Shown: positions 32,977 through 41,483 of the stretch, piece after piece
Numbering within the stretch: position 1 is the first letter of the stretch
Layout of the letters: each line of letters begins with the position of its first letter
Source of the DNA: Tolypothrix sp. FACHB-123
GTDB lineage: Bacteria; Cyanobacteriota; Cyanobacteriia; Cyanobacteriales; Nostocaceae
DNA length: 64,000 bases
Assembly (NCBI RefSeq): GCF_014697075.1
Contig: NZ_JACJRE010000008.1
Coordinates: 1-64,000 of the forward strand
Reading direction: 5' to 3'
The notes under the pieces: model-generated
What the model saw: the letters and a program-made list of their open reading frames with translations, nothing else
The model's database searches: none
What the model was told of the DNA's origin: nothing
Program-made: the position numbers and the translations under genes

Positions 32977-35520
32977 ATGAGAGCGATTCGTACAGTAAAA
33001 AGCCAGAGACTTAATGTATTTATCGCAACAGTTAACTCAGTATCCTTGATTTTGGGAATAATACTACCCGCGATACTCCTTTGGAGTGGCTGCGCCAACG
33101 CTCAGGTGACATCTGATAGCACTACTAACACCATTGTCAACTCTGATGGTAGTAATTTTACTATTCTTAATGGTGTTAAAAAAGGTAATAATCTATTCCA
33201 CAGCTTCAGTAAATTTTCTGTACCGAATGGTGGTTCAGCAACCTTTGATTTGGTTAACACACCCAATATTACAACTATATTTAGTCGAGTCACAGGTGGA
33301 AATGTTTCGGATATACAGGGCTTAATTAGCACAATAAATACTCAGAAATTAGTAAGTTTGTTTTTAATTAATCCGGCAGGAATTGTATTTGGAGAAAATG
33401 CCCGCTTGAATATTGGCGGTTCGTTTGTCGGCACGACAGCTAACAGTATTAAATTTGCTGATGGTGTTGAATTTAGCGCGATTAATTCCCAAAATCAGCC
33501 ACTTTTAAGCATTAATGTTCCTATTGGATTGCAAATGGGCAACAATCCAGTAGCGTTGGCGCAGCCCGCCGCAGGCATCACTATTCAAGGTACAGGGCAC
33601 TCATTAGATAATGCTAATGGACAACCGCCTATAATCGTGGCTCCCAGTGCTACTGAACTGCGGGTACAACCAGGACAAACCTTAGCTTTAGTAGGTGGTA
33701 ATTTATTTCTTAATGGGGCAACTTTAACTGCTAAACAAGGGCAAATAGAATTAGGTAGTGTAAGTGGTGCAGGACTGGTGAGCCTGATACCAACAGCACA
33801 GGGTTATACCCTGGGTTATGAAAATGGGCAAAGCTTTGGCGATATTCAGATAGCACAAAAGTCGCTATTGGATGTAAGTGGAGTTAATGCAGGTTCTGTA
33901 CAGATTCAAGGGCGACATATCCAATTCACAGATGGTTCGCTAGTACTGTCACAAAACTTCGGTGATTTACCTGGTAGAAAAATTCACCTGCAAGCATCCG
34001 CAACCATCGATATGATTGGTGCAAGCGATACCTCAATTTGGAGCGGGATTCGGATTGAAACTTTTGGTATTGCATCTGGTAGCAATATTAGCGTTATGAC
34101 TCCAAAGCTGACACTCCAGCAGGGAGCAGGGTTGAATAGTACAACCTTAGGCACAGCTACGGGTGGGAATATCGAAGTTCAGGCAGGAGCAATTGAAATA
34201 TCTGGCTTTTCACCAATTAATCCTACTGGTGTTAGTAGTCTGAGTACTGGTAGCTATGGTTCTGGAAATGCTGGTGATGTCTTGGTAAATGGCAATAGTT
34301 TAGTAATATCAGACGGAGCCTCACTATCTTCATTTACATTTACCAGTGGCTCCAGCGGTAAAGTTACAGTGAGTAACAAAAATACTACAGTCATGGGAGA
34401 AAGTGTTTATGGAGTCTACAGCAACCTTAGCTCAACCACCTTGGCAACCGGAAATGCCAAAACCTTGACGCTGGATACTGCTAGGTTACAAATTCTCGAC
34501 GGTGGAGTAGTTGCAGCAACTACATTCTATACAGGTCATGGGGGCGATCTGAACATTAATGCTACAGAATCGATCGAGGTTAGTGGTCGCAGTCGGAGTA
34601 ATAACAGCAGTATCAACTCATCTGTTCTGCACTTACCTTCGCAATTGCAGCAGGTATTAGAGCAGAGATTTGGTCTGCCAAATCTACTAGCAGCCAATGC
34701 GGGTAATGCAACCATCTCCACACCCAACCTCATATTGACCGATGGTGGTAGTGTGAGCGTGACAAGTCAAGGTAGCGGCAATGGTGGCAATCTCAATATT
34801 ACAGCTAATAACATCCGCTTAGAGCGTCAAGCCAGCATTCAGGCACAAACAGAATCAGGTAATGGCGGTAATCTGACTTTACAAGTAGGACAATTGTTAA
34901 TGTTGCGGGACAAAAGTGCGATCGCCGCTACAGCAGGAGGTAATGGTGATGGCGGTAACATTAATATTAATGCACCGATAATTGTCGGCATAGAAAATAG
35001 CGACATTATTGCTAATGCATTCCGAGGTAGAGGTGGCAAGATTCAAATCGCCACTCAGGGGATGATTGGATTGCAATTTCGTCCTCAGCTTACCCCAGAA
35101 AATGACATCACCGCCAGTTCTCAATTTGGTATGAGTGGCACAGTGCAAATCAATAATATCGGCGCTGACCCGAATTCTGGTTTAATTGAATTACCTGTAA
35201 ATGTTACAGATCCATCCCAGCAAATTGCTACAGGCTGTGCTAGCGATCAAGGCAGTAAATTTGTAGCGACAGGACGAGGTGGGATACCAGAAAACCCAAT
35301 TCAGGAAGTCAAGAGCGATCGCACTTGGTCGGATGTTCGCGATTTGACTGCATATCGCCAAAATAACGCATTTACAGCTAAAATTACCCCATATCCAGAT
35401 ATTATTGTCCAAGCTACATCTTGGCATCGTCGTGCTGATGGCAAAATTGAGTTAGTTGCAAGTCAATCTTCTATTGAGAGACAACAACCATTAACCTGTG
35501 CGGCGATTCCTAAGAGTTAA
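32977..35520 (+). CDS. TpsA-type exoprotein 2
   Basis: An 847-residue protein with signal peptide, TPS domain (NLFHSFSKFSVP, LFLINPAGIVFGENA), beta-helix repeats and the C-terminal signature (SDRTWSDVRDLTAYR, VQATSWHRRADGKIELVA, LTCAAI). Two dispersed repeats are inserted in frame: 24 bp in the signal peptide (33076-33099, adding LLWSGCAN) and about 27 bp after the TPS domain (33550-33576, adding VALAQPAAG). Its closest relative by eye is copy 6, with which it shares the first insertion and the LQVQPGQTLALVGGNLFLNG-type segment. It lies 88 bases after copy 1. Confidence 0.9.
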   Translation: MRAIRTVKSQRLNVFIATVNSVSLILGIILPAILLWSGCANAQVTSDSTTNTIVNSDGSNFTILNGVKKGNNLFHSFSKFSVPNGGSATFDLVNTPNITTIFSRVTGGNVSDIQGLISTINTQKLVSLFLINPAGIVFGENARLNIGGSFVGTTANSIKFADGVEFSAINSQNQPLLSINVPIGLQMGNNPVALAQPAAGITIQGTGHSLDNANGQPPIIVAPSATELRVQPGQTLALVGGNLFLNGATLTAKQGQIELGSVSGAGLVSLIPTAQGYTLGYENGQSFGDIQIAQKSLLDVSGVNAGSVQIQGRHIQFTDGSLVLSQNFGDLPGRKIHLQASATIDMIGASDTSIWSGIRIETFGIASGSNISVMTPKLTLQQGAGLNSTTLGTATGGNIEVQAGAIEISGFSPINPTGVSSLSTGSYGSGNAGDVLVNGNSLVISDGASLSSFTFTSGSSGKVTVSNKNTTVMGESVYGVYSNLSSTTLATGNAKTLTLDTARLQILDGGVVAATTFYTGHGGDLNINATESIEVSGRSRSNNSSINSSVLHLPSQLQQVLEQRFGLPNLLAANAGNATISTPNLILTDGGSVSVTSQGSGNGGNLNITANNIRLERQASIQAQTESGNGGNLTLQVGQLLMLRDKSAIAATAGGNGDGGNININAPIIVGIENSDIIANAFRGRGGKIQIATQGMIGLQFRPQLTPENDITASSQFGMSGTVQINNIGADPNSGLIELPVNVTDPSQQIATGCASDQGSKFVATGRGGIPENPIQEVKSDRTWSDVRDLTAYRQNNAFTAKITPYPDIIVQATSWHRRADGKIELVASQSSIERQQPLTCAAIPKS
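33076..33099 (+). repeat. 24-bp in-frame repeat insertion in signal peptide (copy A)
   Basis: CTCCTTTGGAGTGGCTGCGC continuing to CAAC is inserted between the codons for Ile and Ala of the ancestral LPAIAQ cleavage region. The reading frame is kept and the new end ANA-Q is still an A-x-A site. An identical copy lies at 44548-44571. Confidence 0.8.
33550..33576 (-). repeat. Dispersed repeat inserted in frame after the TPS domain
   Basis: AGCGTTGGCGCAGCC (33552-33566) is the exact reverse complement of the core of the signal-peptide insertion. The insertion encodes VALAQPAAG, which is absent from all other copies at the same aligned position. Confidence 0.75.
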
Positions 35521-35657
35521 TTTGTGTTTGAATTAATTGCAGATAAATATCGTTTCAGTTTAAAACAAGTATTAACCCGTATTAATGCTATTTAAAGCGT
35601 AATTAAAAGCTAAATAAATCCTTTGATATTGTTGATTGTTAGGATTTCTATGATTTC

Positions 35658-35662
35658 GGGAA
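35658..35662 (+). promoter_or_regulatory. Shared GGGAA box before tpsA 3
   Basis: GATTTCGGGAAATCTAAATT places the box exactly 41 nt before ATG 35699. The surrounding 100 bases are nearly the same before copy 4. Confidence 0.5.
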
Positions 35663-35698
35663 ATCTAAATTGTGTCATATCAAAGGAGTATTTAAGAC

Positions 35699-38167
35699 AT
35701 GAGGGCAATTAAGTTTCTCGCAGCATTCACCACAGGATTATTGACTGCGGGGATGGTATTACCTGCAATGTCTCAGATTTCATCTGATGCTACCACTAAC
35801 ACAATTATTAACTCTAATGGTAATAATTTTCAGATTATTAACGGTATTGAAAAAGGTAATAATTTATTTCATAGTTTCAGTAATTTTTCAGTGCCCACAG
35901 GTGGTTCAGCAACTTTTGATTTAGTGAATACACCAAATATTACAAACATATTTAGTCGAATTACAGGTAATACTATTTCTAATATTGATGGGTTAATTAG
36001 CACAGTTCATGGCAATAACCCAGTTAGTTTATTTTTAATGAATCCCAATGGGATTTTATTTGGTCAAAATGCCAGATTAAATATTAGCGGCTCATTTGTC
36101 GGCACAACGGCGAATAGTATTAAGTTTACAGATGGCACAGAATTTAGTGCTGTGAATTTAACTGAGAAGCCATTATTAACTATGAGTGTACCGATAGGCT
36201 TACAGTTTGGTCACAACTCAGGAAAAATTGCCTTACAAGGAACTGGACATCATCTCACCTCTCAAAATCCACTGATTACACCCTATGTTCCTAGAGTCTT
36301 AGAGAGTAATTTAGCTGTGACACCGGGACAGACATTAGCTCTTTTGGGTTCTTCTATTGACCTAAATGGTGGGATTTTGCTTGCTCCAGAGGGACGGGTT
36401 GAACTGGGTGGTGTAGTTGAAGGTGAAGTTAAACTCAATAGAGCCAATCAAGGATTTAACCTGGATTATCAAAACATCCCTACATTTGGTGATATTAATT
36501 TTACAGAGCGATCGCTGGTGAATGTCAATGGCATTAATGCGGGTTCTATTCAAGTACAAGGTCGCAAAGTTAGCCTCACAGACGGCTCTGTATTATGGGT
36601 GCAAAACCGAGGAATTCAAAAGGCTGGGGATATCCATGTTTTCGCCTCTGATACTCTGAAATTGTCTGGTGCAACTACTGATATGAAAATCCGTACCAGT
36701 ATAATCAACGAGACCGTCAGCAGTGGTATGAGTGGTAATATTAGCGTTGTCACACCAAATTTAAGCGTTAACAACGGTGCAGTAGTTGGTAACCGTAATT
36801 ATAAATCTGCCGATAGTGGTTATATCAACATCACAACCTCTAATTTGAATGTTAATGGTTACATTTCTACCGACCCTTCAGCCTACGCAGCAATCGGAAC
36901 ACTCACATCCTCTACAGGAAAAGCTGGTGATGTGAAAGTCACAACACAGAATTTATCTGTGTTCGACGGTGCTTATCTCGGTTCTACAACCTTTGGACTT
37001 GGTACGAGTGGTGCAGTTACAATTGATGCCGATAGCGTGAATGTCATTGGCGCAACTCCTATAAGTATTGCTAGCGTCATTGCTAATACGACTATTGGTC
37101 ATGGTGGTAATGCTGGGAAACTGAGACTGAATACTCGCACACTCACAATCAAGGACAGTGGTAGTGTAACAACTGCGAGTCTTGGGGTAGGTAATGCAGG
37201 TGATTTGACTGTTAATGCGACGGAATCGATTAATTTAAGTGGTCGATCGCCAAGTATTACCTATGGTAGTAATATTTCTTCAACTGTCAGTTCTCTGACG
37301 GCTAATTATTATACCCAATTATTAAATGGGAGTGAAATTCCTAGAGGATCTTCGGGACAGGTGACTGTCAATACTCCTATCCTCAAAATTAGCGATGAAG
37401 CCAGAATTAATACTGGTAACTATGGGATTGGGAATGCAGGCGCACTGAACATCAATGCCGAAATGGTGGAGTTAAATAAAGGCTTTTTAGCGAGTTTTAC
37501 AGCTTCAGGACAAGGTGGTGATATGAATATCCACACAAACGCGCTTATTCTTCGAGATCAGAGTTTGATTATCGGAACTGCTTTAGGTTCAGGAGATGGC
37601 GGCAACATTATGATTAATTCGCCAGTTATTGTTGGATTTAACAACAGTGATATTATGGCTAACGCGGTCACAGGTCGAGGTGGTAACATTCAAATCACAA
37701 CTCAAGGTATCTTTGGACTGAAGTTTCGCCCCCAACTGACTCCAGAAAATGATATTACAGCCAGTTCTCAATTTGGTGTTAATGGTACAGTACAAATCAA
37801 TCATGTTGGTATTGACCCCAACTCTGGTTTAGTAGAACTACCTGCAAATATTACTGACCCATCACAGCAAATTGCTACAGGATGTGCAGATCCTAGTGGT
37901 AGTAGTTTTGTCGCCACGGGACGAGGTGGAATACCACAAAATCCCATGCAGGAAGTGATGAGCGATCGCACTTGGTCTGATATGCGTGATATCTCTGCAT
38001 ATAGAAAAACGGCTGAAGTAATTACTCAAATACCTACATCACCAGCAGTTTTCATCCAAGCTACATCCTGGCATCGTAACGCCCAAGGTAAAATTGAGCT
38101 AGTAGCAGCTAAATCTGCTACTCAAACGCAACAACCATTAACCTGTGCGGCTATTCCCAAAAATTAA
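35699..38167 (+). CDS. TpsA-type exoprotein 3
   Basis: An 822-residue protein. The signal peptide ends near LPAMSQ. The TPS domain has NLFHSFSNFSVP and LFLMNPNGILFGQNA, followed by beta-helix repeats and the C-terminal signature (SDRTWSDMRDISAYR, IQATSWHRNAQGKIELVA, LTCAAI). AAGGAG stands 11-16 nt before ATG. The signal peptide and upstream region are nearly identical to those of copy 4, so part of the unit was duplicated recently, but the bodies of the two proteins differ. Confidence 0.9.
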   Translation: MRAIKFLAAFTTGLLTAGMVLPAMSQISSDATTNTIINSNGNNFQIINGIEKGNNLFHSFSNFSVPTGGSATFDLVNTPNITNIFSRITGNTISNIDGLISTVHGNNPVSLFLMNPNGILFGQNARLNISGSFVGTTANSIKFTDGTEFSAVNLTEKPLLTMSVPIGLQFGHNSGKIALQGTGHHLTSQNPLITPYVPRVLESNLAVTPGQTLALLGSSIDLNGGILLAPEGRVELGGVVEGEVKLNRANQGFNLDYQNIPTFGDINFTERSLVNVNGINAGSIQVQGRKVSLTDGSVLWVQNRGIQKAGDIHVFASDTLKLSGATTDMKIRTSIINETVSSGMSGNISVVTPNLSVNNGAVVGNRNYKSADSGYINITTSNLNVNGYISTDPSAYAAIGTLTSSTGKAGDVKVTTQNLSVFDGAYLGSTTFGLGTSGAVTIDADSVNVIGATPISIASVIANTTIGHGGNAGKLRLNTRTLTIKDSGSVTTASLGVGNAGDLTVNATESINLSGRSPSITYGSNISSTVSSLTANYYTQLLNGSEIPRGSSGQVTVNTPILKISDEARINTGNYGIGNAGALNINAEMVELNKGFLASFTASGQGGDMNIHTNALILRDQSLIIGTALGSGDGGNIMINSPVIVGFNNSDIMANAVTGRGGNIQITTQGIFGLKFRPQLTPENDITASSQFGVNGTVQINHVGIDPNSGLVELPANITDPSQQIATGCADPSGSSFVATGRGGIPQNPMQEVMSDRTWSDMRDISAYRKTAEVITQIPTSPAVFIQATSWHRNAQGKIELVAAKSATQTQQPLTCAAIPKN

Positions 38168-38202
38168 TTTGCTTTGAGAAACAAAATATAAAGAATATAG
38201 TC

Positions 38203-38350
38203 AGCGATCGCACTTGCTCTAACACTGTAATCTTTCAAGATTCAAAAGAAGTGGGAAAGTCAGAGCACAAATATTTCAATCTCTAGAGGTTTTTGTCTAA
38301 GCACATCTTGGCATCTTAATGTTCCATACACAATTGACTTAATTGCACAT
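38203..38350 (+). pseudogene. Remnant of a TpsA C-terminal coding region
   Basis: AGCGATCGCACTTG (38203-38216) and, about 100 bases on, a stretch reading ACATCTTGGCATCTTAATG followed by a degraded AAAATTGAGTTAGTTGCA-like segment line up in order and spacing with the end of the intact genes, where they encode SDRTW and ATSWHRN-GKIELVA. The frame is broken by stops. It looks like the tail of a deleted seventh TpsA gene between copies 3 and 4. Confidence 0.65.
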
Positions 38351-38463
38351 AAACATCTTCTAAATTTAAAATGAGTATTAACTCATATTAATGCTTTTCA
38401 AAGCGTAATCTAAAAGCAAATAAATGCTTTGATATTTTTCATTGTTAGGATTTCTACTATTTT

Positions 38464-38468
38464 GGGAA
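38464..38468 (+). promoter_or_regulatory. Shared GGGAA box before tpsA 4
   Basis: ATTTTGGGAAATCTAAATT, exactly 41 nt before ATG 38505. Confidence 0.5.
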
Positions 38469-38504
38469 ATCTAAATTGTGTTATATCAAGAGAGTATTCA
38501 AGAC

Positions 38505-41420
38505 ATGAGGGCAATTAAGTTTCTCGCATCATTCACCACAGGTTTATTGACTGCGGGGATGGCATTACCTGCAATGTCTCAGGTGATTTCTGATGGTACA
38601 ACTAATACAATTGTCAAAACCGATAATAATAATTTCACAATTATTAATGGCATAGAAAAAGGTAATAATTTATTTCATAGTTTCAGTAACTTCTCAGTTC
38701 CTAGTGCTGGTTCAGCAATTTTCGATTTAGTAAAAACACCGAATATTACCAACATCTTTAGTCGGGTTACTGGGGGAAATGTCTCGGAAATTAATGGATT
38801 AATTCGCACAATTAATGGCAATAATTCTGTAAATTTATTGCTCATGAACCCAGCAGGGATTGTTTTTGGTAAAGATGCCATATTGAATATTAGCGGTTCA
38901 TTTGTTGGGACAACAGCCAATAGTATTAAGTTTAGCGATGGTAGTGAATTTAGTGCCGTAAATGCAACTACACCATTATTAACAATGACTGTACCCATCG
39001 GTTTACAAATGGGTAGTGCTGCTAGTTCAATTCAGGTACAGGGTAAAGGTAATGATGGCATTATCCCGACGAATAATTTAGGAATAGTCGCCAGTCCTGG
39101 AAAGACAATTGCCTTAGTGGGTGGCGATATCAAATTTACAGGTGGTGTAATAACTGCTCCTTTCGGTCGAATAGAAATAGGTGCAGTCAACAGTGGGACA
39201 GTGAATTTAACACCCACACTCACAGGATGGCAATTAGGTTATCAGCAAGTTGCAGATTTTGGCGATATTCAACTTACAGAGCGTTCTTCACTTTGGAATC
39301 CTTATCCTGTGGGCAATCCCTTTGGCGGTATTCAAGTCATAGGTAGAGATATTCGCCTCGATCAATCGCAAATAGCGGCCGCAACAGTTGGTACAGGACA
39401 GGGTAGTAATATTACAGTGAATGCAGCGCGATCGCTCTCTTTGAGTGGAGTTAATCCTAATGCTATGGCTCCCAGTGCTTGGATTGTCAATCAAGTGGCG
39501 CAGAGCGCAACACGCAGTGGGGGAAATGTGAATATTCAGTCCGGGGATGTGACTTTACGGGATGGCGCAGCAATTGAAACCCTCAGCCTTGGTGCGGGGT
39601 CAGCAGGTCAAGTCAATGTAATCGCAGATACTATTACCGCTACGGGTGCTGTTGCTCTGAAATCGCCCTTAGCTCCATCTGGTAGCAGCAGTAGCCGCAT
39701 TGCTAGCCAAACTTTCGCATCAGGTAATGGTGGAGATATCAGTTTAGTTGCTCGCAAACTCACTCTCGAAGATAGTGGTTTAGTGGGAACAATAGTCTTT
39801 CCTGGGGCAACCGGAAAAGGGGGAGATATTTCTGTAGATGTCGCTGATGAGATTTATGCTACTGGGGTCAGTCCCATTAGTTTAACCTTCAGTGGCATTG
39901 CTGCATATACATTTGGCATTGGTAATAGTGGTCATGTCAACATCAACACAGAGAAATTAAATCTCACAGAAGGGGGAGCTATTGTCACATTTGTTGTTCG
40001 CTTGAAAGGAATACCAGGGACAGGGATTGGCAATGCAGGCGATGTTTCGGTAATAGCACGGCAAGGTATTAATTTGGTAGGTACATCACCAGTTGTACCA
40101 ACTCAACTTACCTTTCTTGGTAGTTCTACAACTGGCTCTGGTAATGGCGGCAATGTATCAGTTATAACGCCTATTCTTTCACTGCAAGCTGGAGCAGGTT
40201 TAGCAACAACCACTGTACCTGTGATTGGCAACTTTGGCGATCCCAAGCAGTCCAATAATTTGGGAAATAGTGGCAATATCACCGTGAATGCTGCAGAGCG
40301 TTTAACAGTCACTGGCATCAATAAGTTTACATTAGCTACTAGTTTCTTAGGAAGCGGTAACTATGGCAATGGCAAAACTGGGGATGTCAAGCTGCAAACT
40401 AATCAATTGTTCGTTCAAGATGGTGGGGCAATTGCTAACGGTACTGCTGCTACTGGTGATGCTGGAACTTTAACCATTCAGGCAAATAACATTCTGGTAG
40501 AAGGTAAGAATAACCGTCCCTCGGTGATTGGTGCTAGCGCACCCAAATTTAATGAAACCACCCGAAGATTTTATAATCTACCGGATGTGCCGACAGGCAA
40601 CACAGGTGTGTTGAACATCAATACTCAACAGCTAACGGTTCGCGATGGTGGTAGTATTAGTGTTACCCATGAAGGTACAGGTAACGCTGGACAATTAAAT
40701 ATCACAGCCAATAGTATATTTTTAGATAGTGGAAATATAAATGCTGCTACTGCATCAGGAAAAGGTGGTAACACCAGCTTATTTCTAACAGATGCTTTCG
40801 TAATTCGTCATGGAAGTAAAATTACTACCGAAGCCCGCAGCAGTGGTAATGGTGGCAATATAACTATCAATACGCCAGTAATTGTCGGTTTAGAAAACAG
40901 CGATATCATTGCTAATGCCTTTGACGGTAATGGCGGTAATATTCAAATTAGTACCCAAGGTATATTTGGCTTAAAATATAGCCCCCAACTGACAAACGAA
41001 AGTGATATTACTGCTAGTTCGCAATTTGGTATAAATGGTACAGTAGATATTCAAAATTTTGGTGTTGACCCGAATTCTGGTTTAATTGAACTACCCGTAA
41101 ATATCGCTGATTCATCCCAACAAATTGCTACGGGTTGTACTGGTAATAGTGCCAGTAGTTTTGTGGCAACAGGGAAGGGTGGAATACCACAAAATCCAAT
41201 TCAAGGAGTAGGGAGCGATCGCACTTGGTCGGATATTCGTGATATCTCTACATTCAGACAAACACAAACTTTACAAGCTCAAATACTCCAACCTGCCAAG
41301 GTTCTTGTGCAAGCTACTTCTTGGCATCGTAACGCCTTGGGCAAAATTGAGTTAGTTGCAAATCCATCTTCGACTCACGTACAACCAGCCTTAACCTGTG
41401 CGGCTGTAGTCGAAAATTAG
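38505..41420 (+). CDS. TpsA-type exoprotein 4
   Basis: A 971-residue protein, longest of the array. ATG 38505 is chosen because it restores the MRAI start of its neighbours and has AGAGAG upstream; the frame can be opened at GTG 38478. It has a signal peptide, TPS domain (NLFHSFSNFSVP, LLLMNPAGIVFGKDA), a longer beta-helix and the C-terminal signature (SDRTWSDIRDISTFR, VQATSWHRNALGKIELVA, LTCAAV). Copy 5 is its closest paralogue along almost the whole length (GNDGIIPTNNLG, SSLWNPYPVGNPFGGIQV). Confidence 0.9.
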   Translation: MRAIKFLASFTTGLLTAGMALPAMSQVISDGTTNTIVKTDNNNFTIINGIEKGNNLFHSFSNFSVPSAGSAIFDLVKTPNITNIFSRVTGGNVSEINGLIRTINGNNSVNLLLMNPAGIVFGKDAILNISGSFVGTTANSIKFSDGSEFSAVNATTPLLTMTVPIGLQMGSAASSIQVQGKGNDGIIPTNNLGIVASPGKTIALVGGDIKFTGGVITAPFGRIEIGAVNSGTVNLTPTLTGWQLGYQQVADFGDIQLTERSSLWNPYPVGNPFGGIQVIGRDIRLDQSQIAAATVGTGQGSNITVNAARSLSLSGVNPNAMAPSAWIVNQVAQSATRSGGNVNIQSGDVTLRDGAAIETLSLGAGSAGQVNVIADTITATGAVALKSPLAPSGSSSSRIASQTFASGNGGDISLVARKLTLEDSGLVGTIVFPGATGKGGDISVDVADEIYATGVSPISLTFSGIAAYTFGIGNSGHVNINTEKLNLTEGGAIVTFVVRLKGIPGTGIGNAGDVSVIARQGINLVGTSPVVPTQLTFLGSSTTGSGNGGNVSVITPILSLQAGAGLATTTVPVIGNFGDPKQSNNLGNSGNITVNAAERLTVTGINKFTLATSFLGSGNYGNGKTGDVKLQTNQLFVQDGGAIANGTAATGDAGTLTIQANNILVEGKNNRPSVIGASAPKFNETTRRFYNLPDVPTGNTGVLNINTQQLTVRDGGSISVTHEGTGNAGQLNITANSIFLDSGNINAATASGKGGNTSLFLTDAFVIRHGSKITTEARSSGNGGNITINTPVIVGLENSDIIANAFDGNGGNIQISTQGIFGLKYSPQLTNESDITASSQFGINGTVDIQNFGVDPNSGLIELPVNIADSSQQIATGCTGNSASSFVATGKGGIPQNPIQGVGSDRTWSDIRDISTFRQTQTLQAQILQPAKVLVQATSWHRNALGKIELVANPSSTHVQPALTCAAVVEN

Positions 41421-41443
41421 TTAAGTTAAAAATTTACTCAATT

Positions 41444-41448
41444 GGGAA
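41444..41448 (+). promoter_or_regulatory. GGGAA box before tpsA 5
   Basis: CAATTGGGAACAATAAATAC, 40 nt before ATG 41484. The flanks diverge more than in the other copies. Confidence 0.4.
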
Positions 41449-41483
41449 CAATAAATACAAAATCAAACATCAGAAATCGCTGA

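Noticed and set aside
33076-33099. Lipobox created by the signal-peptide insertion (WSGC)
   Set aside because: The -3 position is Trp rather than Leu/Val/Ile, and a normal A-x-A site follows, so signal peptidase I processing is more likely.
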